DNA of 64,000 bases from Caulobacter flavus. Lineage in GTDB: Bacteria > Pseudomonadota > Alphaproteobacteria > Caulobacterales > Caulobacteraceae. Under the pieces are notes generated by a model. That model did not search any database, was not told the origin of the DNA, and worked only from the letters and a program-made list of their open reading frames with translations. The stretch spans positions 4,190,001 to 4,254,000 of the forward strand of contig NZ_CP026100.1 in NCBI RefSeq assembly GCF_003722335.1. The letters run 5' to 3'. Shown in pieces: positions 1 to 8,481 of this stretch (position 1 is the stretch's first letter; every line of letters starts with the position of its first letter). Both the position numbers and the translations under genes were made by a program.

Positions 1-1
1 A

Positions 2-250
2 TCCAAGACCCGCGCCTTCACCGAGCAGGCGTTGGACTCGGCCGGGATCGAAGTGCGCGAGACGCTGGAGCTGCAGAGCCGCGAGACCATCCGCGAGGCC
101 GTGGCGCTGGGCCTGGGCGTCAGCGTCTTCTTCTCGTCGGAGTGCCCGCCCGATCCGCGCATCGTCTACCGCCGCCTGTCCGGCCAGGTCCGCGAGCGGC
201 CCCTGCACGGCTATCTCGTATGCCAGCAGGACCGCGGCGAAGCGCGCTGA
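2..250 (+). CDS. LysR-family transcriptional regulator, C-terminal part (truncated by window edge)
   Basis: The reading frame is open from the first bases, so the gene starts upstream of the window. The visible 82 residues resemble the end of a LysR substrate-binding domain: a helix with RETIREAVALGLGVSVFF, then a strand/loop segment ending in YLVCQQ. LysR proteins are cytoplasmic DNA-binding regulators that sense a small ligand through this domain. The frame stops at 250, but the next frame encodes LIRALRTIASELAAAERV up to a stop at 303, which reads like the normal C-terminal helix of the family. A one-base shift near 230 to 240 may therefore have trimmed the protein. Family assignment is moderate because no HTH is in view; the ligand is unknown. 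Confidence 0.6.
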   Translation, partial: SKTRAFTEQALDSAGIEVRETLELQSRETIREAVALGLGVSVFFSSECPPDPRIVYRRLSGQVRERPLHGYLVCQQDRGEAR

Positions 251-483
251 TCCGGGCCCTGAGGACGATCGCGAGCGAGCTGGCGGCCGCCGAACGGGTC
301 TAGCGACAGCCGCGGCCTCTCGAAGACAGTCCGCGAGAAGCGTCCTCGATACAGGCGTCGACCCGCTCTCGAGCGACCAAGATTGGCGAATTCGTGCTCA
401 ATCGCGCCGGCTCGCGCCCCGCGCGCTTGACCCAAAGCCCTTGGAGGGCTGGACTATCCTACGGGACAAGGCGGAGAAGCACG

Positions 484-711
484 ATGCCGCGTATGGTCTT
501 GAATTCCGAAGAAGAGAGCCTCCTGCGGGATATCCGCGACAACGGAAGCGTCAGCCTCACTCCGGAGACGCGTAGCTTCGAGGACGCCGAGCGCCTGCTG
601 GCCAAAGGCCTGGTGAGAGCCGTGCGAACCCGGGGCGTGCCGGCGTCGACCTACCTGCTGTCGGGCGCGGGCGTGGCGGCCGCCGCCTGGCCGCCTCCCG
701 GAAACGCCTAG
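484..711 (+). CDS. Small hypothetical protein (75 aa)
   Basis: Not recognised. The frame is open from 394, but the first convincing start is the ATG at 484 preceded by a purine-rich GGCGGAGAAG stretch. The product is small, cytoplasmic and mostly helical, with acidic and basic clusters (SEEESLLRDIRDNG, then LLAKGLVRAVRTRG) reminiscent of a small winged-helix or antitoxin-like fold, and ends in an Ala/Pro tail. It lies alone between the LysR gene and the convergent transporter gene. Codon use matches neighbouring genes. It could also be a spurious ORF. Confidence 0.4.
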   Translation: MPRMVLNSEEESLLRDIRDNGSVSLTPETRSFEDAERLLAKGLVRAVRTRGVPASTYLLSGAGVAAAAWPPPGNA

Positions 712-745
712 CCACGCTCGGGCCCATGGCTCGGCCGTTCCGCCG

Positions 746-1702
746 CTATTCCTGAGCGAGCACGGCGGCGGCCGCCGGCTTCGTGCGGTGCGCCGCCAGG
801 CAGGTGGTGACCGAGGCCAGCACGAGGATGATCGCCAGGCCTTCGAACTGCGTCGGCAGGCGACGGTCCCAGAGGAAGCCGTAGAGCAAGGCGAACAGCG
901 TCTCGAACAGGATCATCTGGCCGACCATGGTCAACGGCAGAAGCCTGGACATGCGGTTCCAGAGGCCGTTGCCGATGATGGACGAGAAGACCGCGATGCC
1001 GCTGGAGACGGCGAGCAGGAACAGCCAGTCGCCCGCCGCATGGGCGGTCTTGTCCATCATCAGGGCCGGCGGCACGAGAAGCAGGGCCTGCAGGCCGGTG
1101 ACGACGCCGATCAGCAGGCTCCAATCATGGGCCGAGATCTGCGGCAGACGCGCCATCCAACGACTGTTGCTGACGGCGAAGGTCGTCCAGGAGGCCAACG
1201 CCCCGAAGGCGCAGAGCAGGCCCAAGGCCTGTCGCGAGAAGTCCGCGCCTCGCACCTGGCCCAAGGCCTCCCAGCCAATGCAGACGACGCCCGCGGCGCT
1301 GAGCACGAGCGACGGCGCCAGCTTGCGCAGAGGGACCGCGCCCTTGTCGCGGCTGCCGATGATCGTCACGGCGACCGGTAGGAACCCGATGACGAGCGAC
1401 GGCATCGCCACCCCGCCCAACTGCACCCCGCTCGCCAGCAGCACGTAGTAGAGCGAGTTGCCCAACAGGCTGAGCCAGCCGAGCGCGAGCCACTCGCGAC
1501 GGCCGAGCAGCGCCGTCACCTGCCGCCAGCGCGGCGCCAGCAGGATCAGGGCGAACAGGCCGTAGGTCAGATAGCGACCGGCCGACAACTGCAGCGGCCC
1601 GAACGGCCGAACGATCTCCGGCGCGACGAACACCAGTCCCCACAGGGCTCCGGCCGCCGCGCCGCACGCCACGCCCAGCGCCGTGCGCCTTCCATCCGAC
1701 AT
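746..1702 (-). CDS. DMT-superfamily transporter (EamA domains)
   Basis: Inner-membrane protein of about 318 residues with ten hydrophobic segments in two EamA-like halves, the usual size and layout of drug/metabolite exporters. The first half begins GVACGAAAGALWGLVFVAPE, and the second contains SGIAVFSSIIGNGLWNRM. The frame is open to 1768, but the ATG at 1702 is preferred because GGGAGGA lies about 7 bases upstream and the protein then starts just before the first membrane helix. It is divergent from the catabolic operon starting at 1830, and the shared intergenic region holds GntR-type operator candidates, so it may export a metabolite related to that pathway. The substrate cannot be told from sequence. 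Confidence 0.85.
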   Translation of the reverse strand: MSDGRRTALGVACGAAAGALWGLVFVAPEIVRPFGPLQLSAGRYLTYGLFALILLAPRWRQVTALLGRREWLALGWLSLLGNSLYYVLLASGVQLGGVAMPSLVIGFLPVAVTIIGSRDKGAVPLRKLAPSLVLSAAGVVCIGWEALGQVRGADFSRQALGLLCAFGALASWTTFAVSNSRWMARLPQISAHDWSLLIGVVTGLQALLLVPPALMMDKTAHAAGDWLFLLAVSSGIAVFSSIIGNGLWNRMSRLLPLTMVGQMILFETLFALLYGFLWDRRLPTQFEGLAIILVLASVTTCLAAHRTKPAAAAVLAQE

Positions 1703-1771
1703 TGCCGTCCTCCCGGCCGCTCGAGCCCAACGAAAAATCAGTATGGACGACATGACTACCATGTGCATATC

Positions 1772-1795
1772 TTGTGTCTACAATTTGTATACATA
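1772..1795. promoter_or_regulatory. Candidate GntR/FadR-type operator between divergent genes
   Basis: The sequence shows a perfect palindrome TGTATACA at 1786 to 1793, next to an imperfect dyad with TTGT at 1772 to 1775 and ACAA at 1780 to 1783. FadR-subfamily GntR regulators commonly bind short AT-rich dyads with GT and AC arms. The operon to the right ends with such a regulator (8482 to 9216). Autogenous control of both divergent units from this site is an inference. Confidence 0.45.
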
Positions 1796-1829
1796 ACGAC
1801 AGAACGCCCTGGGAGGGGCCCTCGCGGCC

Positions 1830-3146
1830 ATGAAAGTCACTTCGCTTCCCGCTGACGACGCCAAGCCCGGCTGGTTTCTGACCAGCGCGCCCCGCGCCCC
1901 CAAGCCGGCCGCCGCCGGAGAGATTCACACCCGATGGGCGGTCATCGGCGCGGGCTTGACGGGCCTGTCGGCGGCGCGGCGCCTGGCCGAACGGTTTCCC
2001 GATGAGGACGTGGCGTTGATCGAGGCCCAGGAGGTCGGTTTCGGCCCGGCCGGACGCAACGCCGGCTTCGCCATCGACCTGCCGCACGACATCGGCGCCG
2101 ACGACTACATCGGCGACATCGATGTCGCCCGAACCGTCCTGAAGCTGAACCTCGTCGGCCAGCAGTCGCTGAAGGATCTGGTCGCCGCCCACGGGATCGA
2201 CTGTCAGATGCGCGCCTCGGGCAAGTACCAGGCGGCGATCGAGGATCGGGGCGTCGCGGTGCTGGACGCCTACCGCCGCGGCCTCGACAAGCTGGGCCAG
2301 CCCTACGAGATGATCGAAGGCGCGGATCTCCCCGCCCACATCGGCACGGCCTACTACCGCAAGGCGCTGTTCACGCCCGGCACCGCGCTCGTCCAGCCCG
2401 CGGCCCTGGTCAAGGGCCTGGCCGACACCCTGCCGGCCAATGTCGCGCTCTACGAAAAGACCCCCATCACCCACGTCGAGTACGGCGACAAGATCGTCCT
2501 GACGCATCCGGGCGGCCGCATCGTCGCCGACCGCCTGATCCTGGCCAACAACGCCTTCGCCCAGCACTTCGGCTTCCTGCGCGGGACCATGCTGCCGATC
2601 TTCACCTATGGCAGCCTGACGCGTCCCCTGACGCCGGAAGAGCAGGCGCGGCTGGGCGGCAAGGACTTCTGGGGCCTGATCCCCGCCGATCCGTCCGGCA
2701 CCACGCTGCGACGCACCGCCGACCAGCGGATCCTGGTGCGCAACAGCTTCGCCTTCGACGCCCACGGCCAGGCCCATGCACGGCACGTGAAGCACGCCAG
2801 GCGCCGCCATCGCCGCTCGTTCGAACGCCGCTTTCCGATGCTGCCCGACGTACCGTTCGAATACAGCTGGGGCGGCGCGCTGGCCATGTCGGCCAACCAC
2901 GAGTCCTTCTTCGGCCAACTGTCGCCGAACGTCTTCGCCGCCGTCGGCTGCAACGGCCTTGGCATCACCCGGGGCACCGCCACGGGGCTTCTCCTGGCCG
3001 ACTGGCTGGCCGGAGACCGCGGCGAGGTCATCGACTTCCTGCTGGCCTCCCCCGGCCCCAACCGCAACCCGCCCCGGCCGTTCCTGGACCTCGGCGTGAA
3101 CGCGACCCTGGCCTGGGCGCAGTTCCAGGCCGGCCGCGAGGCCTGA
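1830..3146 (+). CDS. FAD-dependent amine/amino-acid oxidoreductase (DAO family)
   Basis: A 438-residue flavoprotein of the D-amino-acid oxidase fold, close in layout to PuuB-type gamma-glutamylputrescine oxidases. The dinucleotide-binding motif VIGAGLTGLSAARRL lies at about residues 38 to 52, followed by EAQEVGFGPAGRNAGF, the usual flavin-contact region. A C-terminal FAD-binding stretch reads VGCNGLGITRGTATG. It probably oxidises a C-N bond to an imine or aldehyde in the cytoplasm, with electrons passing to oxygen or a quinone. GGGAGGGG about 12 bases upstream supports the ATG. It is the first gene of an operon with a permease, a DapA-type lyase and an aldehyde dehydrogenase, consistent with breakdown of an imported amine or amino acid. 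The substrate is not known. Confidence 0.85.
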   Translation: MKVTSLPADDAKPGWFLTSAPRAPKPAAAGEIHTRWAVIGAGLTGLSAARRLAERFPDEDVALIEAQEVGFGPAGRNAGFAIDLPHDIGADDYIGDIDVARTVLKLNLVGQQSLKDLVAAHGIDCQMRASGKYQAAIEDRGVAVLDAYRRGLDKLGQPYEMIEGADLPAHIGTAYYRKALFTPGTALVQPAALVKGLADTLPANVALYEKTPITHVEYGDKIVLTHPGGRIVADRLILANNAFAQHFGFLRGTMLPIFTYGSLTRPLTPEEQARLGGKDFWGLIPADPSGTTLRRTADQRILVRNSFAFDAHGQAHARHVKHARRRHRRSFERRFPMLPDVPFEYSWGGALAMSANHESFFGQLSPNVFAAVGCNGLGITRGTATGLLLADWLAGDRGEVIDFLLASPGPNRNPPRPFLDLGVNATLAWAQFQAGREA

Positions 3147-3200
3147 GGCCGCTGGACACCAGAGCAATCAAGACAAAAAGATCAAATCGAGGAAACACCC

Positions 3201-4541
3201 ATGGAAACCGCGCGTCGGACTCTTGAGGACCTGCCTCTAAATTCCTTTCACAAACTGCTGACCATCCGGTCGGGCGGCGGCTCCTTCGTCGACGGCTATG
3301 TTCTGAGCATCATCGGCGTCGTGCTGGTGAAGGCCTCGCTGGCCCTCGGCTTTTCTGATCTCTGGCAGGGGCTGATCGCGGCCTCTGCCCTGATCGGCAT
3401 CTTCTGCGGCGGCTTCGTCGGCGGCTGGCTGACCGACCGCTTCGGCCGCAGGCGGGTGTTCTTCGTCGGCCCCGTCATCTTCATCGCCTTCTCGGTGATC
3501 CAGTTCTGGACCAATTCGCCGGAGCTGCTGTTCGCCTGCCGCCTGCTGATGGGCGTGGCGGTCGGCATCGAATATCCGGTGGCCACCGCCCTGCTGGTCG
3601 AGTTCCTGCCCAAGTCCTCGCGCGGTCCGCGCCTGGCGGCCATGACCATCCTGTGGTTCGCCGGGGCCGCCTGCGCCTACATCGTCGGCACCCTGCTCCT
3701 GACCTATGCCGGTCCCGAGGCCTGGCGCCTGGGCCTGGCCAGCTCGGCCGTCGTCGGGCTCATCCTGCTCCTGATCCGCCTGGGCACGCCTGAATCCCCG
3801 CGCTGGCTGCTCAGCAAGGGTCGCAAGGCGCAGGCCGACGCGGTCATCGCCAAGGTCTTCGGCGCGCAGTACTCGACCGCCGACCTGCCCGAACAGCCGG
3901 AGATCAAGAACGCCTCGTTCTGGACGCTGCTGGCTTCGGGGTACGGGACGCGCCTGGCCTTCGTCGTGCTCTTCTGGACCTGTTCGGTGATCCCGGTCTT
4001 CGCCGTCTACGCCTTCGCGCCCAAGGTGCTGGCCGCGCTGAGCATTCCCGAGACCTGGGCCGCCGTCGGCTCGGTGGCGATCACGCTGCTGTTCGTGGTC
4101 GGGTGCGTCCTGGCCACCGGCCTGATCAACCGCATTGGCCGCCGCCCGATGCTGATCCACAGCTTCCTGTGGTCGGGCCTGGCCCTGCTGCTGCTGGGCG
4201 TCTTCGCCCACGGCGCGCCAGTGCTGATCCTGGTGCTGTTCGGCGCCTACGCCCTCTTCATCGGCGGCGCCCAGGTGCTGCAGCTGGTCTATCCCAACGA
4301 GCTCTTCCCCACCGAGATCCGCGCGGTCGGCGTGGGCATCGGCACCTCGCTGTCGCGGGTCGGGGCGGCGGCCGGCACCTATCTCGTGCCGATCTCGTTG
4401 GCCCACCTGGGCATCGGCCCCACCATGTACGCCGCCGCGGCCGTCACCCTGGTCGGCTTGCTGGCCGCGGTGCTGCTGGCCCCCGAGACCCGCTCGCTCA
4501 ATCTGGCCGACGCCGCGTCCCTGACCAAGCAGCCGGCCTGA
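3201..4541 (+). CDS. MFS transporter, sugar-porter-like
   Basis: A 446-residue inner-membrane protein with about twelve hydrophobic helices. It carries the MFS loop motif GGWLTDRFGRRR near residue 75, a second copy NRIGRRPM in the C-terminal half, and NELFPTEIRAVGVGIGTS, a signature shared with metabolite:H+ symporters of the sugar-porter type. GAGGAAAC sits just ahead of the ATG. Placed between the oxidase and lyase genes, it is the likely uptake system for the operon's substrate. Many relatives transport aromatic acids or small organic acids, so the specificity remains open. Confidence 0.9.
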   Translation: METARRTLEDLPLNSFHKLLTIRSGGGSFVDGYVLSIIGVVLVKASLALGFSDLWQGLIAASALIGIFCGGFVGGWLTDRFGRRRVFFVGPVIFIAFSVIQFWTNSPELLFACRLLMGVAVGIEYPVATALLVEFLPKSSRGPRLAAMTILWFAGAACAYIVGTLLLTYAGPEAWRLGLASSAVVGLILLLIRLGTPESPRWLLSKGRKAQADAVIAKVFGAQYSTADLPEQPEIKNASFWTLLASGYGTRLAFVVLFWTCSVIPVFAVYAFAPKVLAALSIPETWAAVGSVAITLLFVVGCVLATGLINRIGRRPMLIHSFLWSGLALLLLGVFAHGAPVLILVLFGAYALFIGGAQVLQLVYPNELFPTEIRAVGVGIGTSLSRVGAAAGTYLVPISLAHLGIGPTMYAAAAVTLVGLLAAVLLAPETRSLNLADAASLTKQPA

Positions 4542-4607
4542 ACCGCATCGCCTCCTCCTCTTCTCATTGACGGGCGCTCCCCCGCCCGCACGCAAGGAAA
4601 CACGACC

Positions 4608-5519
4608 ATGAACTTCCAAGGCATCTACGCGCCGGCGATCACCCCGCTGACGGCGCAAGGCGAGATCGACTACCCGGCTTTCGACGCGGTGCTCGAGCAC
4701 CTGATCGCCAGCAAGATCCACGGGATCATCATCGGCGGCTCGACCGGCGAATACTACGCCCACACCACCGAGGAGCGCCTCGCCCTGGCCGACCACGCCA
4801 GGCAGGTGATCGCCAGCCGGCTGCCGCTGATCGTCGGCACGGGCGCGATCCGCACCGAGGACGCCGTCGCCTACGCCAAGGCCGCCAAGGCCACGGGGGC
4901 CGACGCCATCCTGGTCACCACCCCGCCCTACGCCGTGCCGACCTCCCAGGAGATCGCCGACCACGTCCTGGCCATCGACGCGGCCACGGATCTGCCGATC
5001 ATGCTCTACAACTATCCAGGCCGGATGGGCGTGCCGATGGACGACGTCTTCTTCGACGCCATCGCCGGCGCCAGGAACATCGTCGCGATCAAGGAAAGCT
5101 CGGGCGACGTCACCCGCATCCACCGGCTGGCGCGCCACTATCCGCACATCAGCCTGTCGTGCGGCTGGGACGACCAGGCGCTCGAGTTCTTCGCCTGGGG
5201 CGCGCCCAGCTGGGTCTGCGCTGGCGCCAACTTCGTACCGGCCGAGCACGTCGCCCTCTATGAGGCCTGCGTGGTCGAGAAGGACTTCACCAAGGGCCGG
5301 GCGATCATGTCGGCCATGCTGCCGCTGATGGAGTTCCTGGACGGCGGCAAGTTCGTCGCCTCGATCAAGGCCGGTTGCGAACTGATCGGCCTGCGGACCG
5401 GCGGCGTGCGCGCGCCGCTCAAGCCCCTCGACGCGGCCGAGAAGGAAACGCTTGGCGGGATCATCGAGGCGCTGCGCGCCGAGGTCGCGGCCATCCAGGC
5501 CGGCGCGGCCCATGGCTGA
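4608..5519 (+). CDS. DapA-family (dihydrodipicolinate synthase-like) lyase or aldolase
   Basis: A 303-residue class I Schiff-base TIM barrel. Visible signatures are GGSTGEY near residue 45, Tyr134 in LYNYPGRMG, and the Schiff-base Lys162 in VAIKESSGD. Length is normal for the family. Members include DapA, N-acetylneuraminate lyase, KDG aldolase and the pyrroline-hydroxycarboxylate deaminase, so membership alone does not give the reaction. In this operon it would act between the flavin oxidase and the aldehyde dehydrogenase, cleaving or deaminating an alpha-keto or imino acid to give an aldehyde. AAGGAAAC precedes the ATG. The 3' end overlaps the next gene by 8 bases (ATGGCTGA), implying translational coupling. 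Confidence 0.85.
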   Translation: MNFQGIYAPAITPLTAQGEIDYPAFDAVLEHLIASKIHGIIIGGSTGEYYAHTTEERLALADHARQVIASRLPLIVGTGAIRTEDAVAYAKAAKATGADAILVTTPPYAVPTSQEIADHVLAIDAATDLPIMLYNYPGRMGVPMDDVFFDAIAGARNIVAIKESSGDVTRIHRLARHYPHISLSCGWDDQALEFFAWGAPSWVCAGANFVPAEHVALYEACVVEKDFTKGRAIMSAMLPLMEFLDGGKFVASIKAGCELIGLRTGGVRAPLKPLDAAEKETLGGIIEALRAEVAAIQAGAAHG

Positions 5520-7002
5520 GCTCCTCACCCGCGCTGAATACGCGGCCCTGGCGGAGGCTCTGTTCCTCCCCCATCAGGCCTTCATCGACGGCGCCTGGCG
5601 TCCGGCCGCCTCGGGCGCGACCTTCGAAACCGTTGATCCCGCCAGCGGCCGGCTTCTGGCCCGGATCAGCGCCTGCACCGCGGCGGAGGTCGACCTGGCG
5701 GTCGCCGCCGCCAAGACGGCGTTCGAGGACGGCCGGTGGAGCCGCCTCGCGCCCGGCGAGCGCAAGAAGATCCTTCTGGCCTTCGCCGATCGCCTGGAAG
5801 CCAACGCCCACGAGCTTGCGGTCATGGAAAGCCTCGACAGCGGCAAGCCGGTGCGCGAGTGCCAGCTGGTCGACGTACCCGAGGCGATCCACACCATCCG
5901 CTGGCACGCCGAATTGATCGACAAGGTCTATGACAGCGTCGCGCCCGCCGGCCCTGGCGCAGTGGCCCTGGTCGTGCGCGAACCGGTCGGCGTGGTCGGT
6001 CTCGTCCTGCCCTGGAACTTCCCGCTGCTGATGCTGGCCTGGAAGATCGGCCCGGCCCTGGCCGCCGGCTGTCCGGTCGTCGTCAAGCCGGCCCAGGAAA
6101 CCACCCTGACGGCGCTGCGGGTGGCGCAGCTGGCCCACGAAGCCGGCGTCCCGGCCGGCGTGTTCAACGTCGTGCCCGGCGGCGGCGCGGCGGTCGGCGA
6201 GCCGATCGGCCGGCACATGGACGTGGCCATGGTCAGCTTCACCGGCTCGACGGCGACCGGCCGACGCTTCCTGGCCTATGCCGCCGAGTCCAACCTCAAG
6301 CAGGTTGTGCTCGAGTGTGGCGGCAAGAACCCGGCCGTGGTCCTCCAGGACGTCGCCGACCTCGACGCCGTGGCCGCCCACGTGGTCAACGGCGCGTTCT
6401 GGAACATGGGCGAGAACTGTTCGGCCTCCTCGCGCCTGATCGTCCACGCCAAGGTCAAGGATGCGCTGCTCGAGAGGATCGCCGTCCAGCTGCGCGACTG
6501 GCGGATGGGTGATCCGCTGGATCCGGAAAACCGCCTGGGCTGCCTGATCAGCAAGATCCACTTCGACAAGGTGACGGGCTATCTCGACCAGGCCAGGGCC
6601 GAGGGCCTCGCCGTCCTGACAGGCGGCGGCTTCAGGGACGGAGCCTTCGTCGAGCCCACTATCCTTGACGAGGTCGGTCCCGAAAGCCGGCTCTTCCAGG
6701 AGGAAGTGTTCGGCCCCGTCCTGGCGGTGACCACCTTCGAGACGATCGAGGAGGCCATCGCCCTGGCCAACGACAGCGTCTACGGCCTGGCCGCCTCGGT
6801 CTATACCGACGACGTCCGTCACGCCCTACGCCTGGCGAGGGAAATCCGAGCCGGCGTGGTCACCGTAAACTGCTATGGCGAGGGCGACATCACCACGCCC
6901 TTCGGCGGCTTCAAGCAGTCGGGCTTCGGCGGGCGCGACAAGTCCGCCTGGGCCCACGACCAGTACACCGAGATCAAGACCATCTGGATCGACGCCGCCT
7001 AG
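5512..7002 (+). CDS. NAD(P)-dependent aldehyde dehydrogenase
   Basis: A 496-residue class 1/2-type aldehyde dehydrogenase. Key residues are Glu268 in VVLECGGKNP, the catalytic Cys303 in MGENCSASSR, the cofactor loop VSFTGSTATG, and the terminal GGFKQSGFGG. The GENCSA context is typical of PuuC-like, gamma-aminobutyraldehyde-type enzymes. The ATG at 5512 lies inside the end of the preceding lyase gene and is preferred over an upstream in-frame ATG at 5452, which would only add an arginine/serine-rich shadow sequence. It oxidises the aldehyde made earlier in the pathway to a carboxylate in the cytoplasm. Exact substrate unknown. Confidence 0.92.
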   Translation: MAELLTRAEYAALAEALFLPHQAFIDGAWRPAASGATFETVDPASGRLLARISACTAAEVDLAVAAAKTAFEDGRWSRLAPGERKKILLAFADRLEANAHELAVMESLDSGKPVRECQLVDVPEAIHTIRWHAELIDKVYDSVAPAGPGAVALVVREPVGVVGLVLPWNFPLLMLAWKIGPALAAGCPVVVKPAQETTLTALRVAQLAHEAGVPAGVFNVVPGGGAAVGEPIGRHMDVAMVSFTGSTATGRRFLAYAAESNLKQVVLECGGKNPAVVLQDVADLDAVAAHVVNGAFWNMGENCSASSRLIVHAKVKDALLERIAVQLRDWRMGDPLDPENRLGCLISKIHFDKVTGYLDQARAEGLAVLTGGGFRDGAFVEPTILDEVGPESRLFQEEVFGPVLAVTTFETIEEAIALANDSVYGLAASVYTDDVRHALRLAREIRAGVVTVNCYGEGDITTPFGGFKQSGFGGRDKSAWAHDQYTEIKTIWIDAA

Positions 7003-7162
7003 GCCACATCCAGCTGCCGCCCCACGTCAACCGCCTGGCCCCCACACGGCGGACGCGTGGTTCGCGCCCGCGCAGGACGCGAACGGCGACGACGCTTTCC
7101 CCCCAAGCGTCGTCGCCCCCTCGCCTGCCCCGAACCAAAGACATCTCAGGGAGGAGGATCCC

Positions 7163-8431
7163 ATGGGCTTGCTACTTCACGCCTTGGCCGCGGCGACGCT
7201 GGCTCAAGGATCGGCTCCGGCGGTCGACACCGGGGTCGCTTCCGCCGACGTCGAACAGGCCGCGCCGGCGACCACGCCCGAACCGGCCAGGGCCGACGAG
7301 ACCGGACGCTGGACGTTCGGCGGCGCCGTCCGGGGTCGCTACGATCTGCGCCTTGACGACGCCGACGCCTCGGGCCGTCCCAAGCGCTCCAGCCACCTGT
7401 CGTTCGACACCGTGATCCTGAAGGCCGACTACGACTCTTCGACCTGGTTCGCCTCGGGCCAGTACCGGTTCTATGGCGGCAACTTCATGTACCGGCAGGC
7501 CTACGGCTACGAGAACTATCCCGGCGAGGTCAGCTTCCCGGTCTACGCCTATGGCGGACGCAAGCTGGGCGCGCGCGACAAGGTCGCCGTCGGCCTGCAA
7601 CCGGTCCCGTTCGACGACCAGTGGTGGGGCTCGGCCTTCCTCAACAGCATGGGCTTCGCCATCGGCCTGGAGGAGGTCTACAACGTCGGCGTCACCTACG
7701 AGCACGTCGGCGGCGACTACACCGTCCAGGCCGGCTACTTCCCGACCACGGCGCCCGACGCCTTCGGGATCAGCGACGACAGCGCCCGCTATTCGGTCAA
7801 TGTCACCGCGGCCGGGCCGACAGCCGCCTCCTCGTCGCGCAACGAAGAGCGGGACATGGCCGTCGGACGCGCCCAGTACCACCTCTCCACCCCCGCTGGC
7901 GCGGATCTGGCCTTCTCGGCGTCGGCGTGGCTGTCGACGGTCCGCAATCTCGACACCCGCCAGGACGGCTCGCGCCGGGCCTACGCCCTCAGCGTCCGGG
8001 CGACCCGTGGCCCCTATCACGCCAAGGTCCTGGCCGCGCGCCAGAGCTTCGATCTGCGCGACACGGGCGACCGGGACGTGGTCAGCGTCGGCGACTACGA
8101 CTCCGCCTACTCGATCGCGGCCAAGAGCAATCTCTTCTTCGCCGAGGTCGGTCGCGACCTGAGCCTTCCCGCCCTGCCCTTCAAGACCAGCCTCTACGCC
8201 AACTATGCCCGGCTCACGAAGGACGCGGCCGGCTTCAAGGACACCCAGCGCCTCGTCGCCGGCGCCTTCTGGACCGACAAGGCCGAGGGACGGATCAGAG
8301 TCTGGTCCGAGGTGCTGCTGGGCCGCAACGATCCGTATGTCGGCGCGGGACAGTTCGCCTCGGGCGCCGCCCGGGGCGGCGACGATCGCTGGAAGACCTC
8401 GGTGCTGGTGATCTTCGGCTACTACTTCTGA
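7163..8431 (+). CDS. Outer-membrane porin-like beta-barrel protein
   Basis: A 422-residue exported protein. The ATG at 7163 has GGGAGGAGG 6 to 8 bases upstream. A short hydrophobic N-terminus (MGLLLHALAAATLAQGSAP) acts as signal sequence. The rest is made of alternating amphipathic strands rich in Tyr, Trp and Gly, for example ASGQYRFYGGNFMYRQAYGY, ending in the aromatic SVLVIFGYYF that outer-membrane barrels use for assembly. It follows the aldehyde dehydrogenase by 160 bases and probably gives the operon's substrate passage across the outer membrane. The long in-frame upstream extension to 6875 is an overlap with the dehydrogenase gene and is not believed. Confidence 0.75.
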   Translation: MGLLLHALAAATLAQGSAPAVDTGVASADVEQAAPATTPEPARADETGRWTFGGAVRGRYDLRLDDADASGRPKRSSHLSFDTVILKADYDSSTWFASGQYRFYGGNFMYRQAYGYENYPGEVSFPVYAYGGRKLGARDKVAVGLQPVPFDDQWWGSAFLNSMGFAIGLEEVYNVGVTYEHVGGDYTVQAGYFPTTAPDAFGISDDSARYSVNVTAAGPTAASSSRNEERDMAVGRAQYHLSTPAGADLAFSASAWLSTVRNLDTRQDGSRRAYALSVRATRGPYHAKVLAARQSFDLRDTGDRDVVSVGDYDSAYSIAAKSNLFFAEVGRDLSLPALPFKTSLYANYARLTKDAAGFKDTQRLVAGAFWTDKAEGRIRVWSEVLLGRNDPYVGAGQFASGAARGGDDRWKTSVLVIFGYYF

Positions 8432-8481
8432 TCGGCGCCCGAAGATCGCGGAGGACAGGACCGCCTCGCCTGGTGCAGAGA

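Noticed and set aside
1125..3167. 680-codon minus-strand open frame opposite the FAD oxidoreductase
   Set aside because: High-GC shadow frame; its translation is Ala/Gly/Arg/Gln-rich without domains and it covers two real genes.
1830..7002. Trans-4-hydroxyproline degradation as the operon's pathway
   Set aside because: Gene types are similar, but no epimerase is present, and the lyase and dehydrogenase motifs fit other members of their families better.
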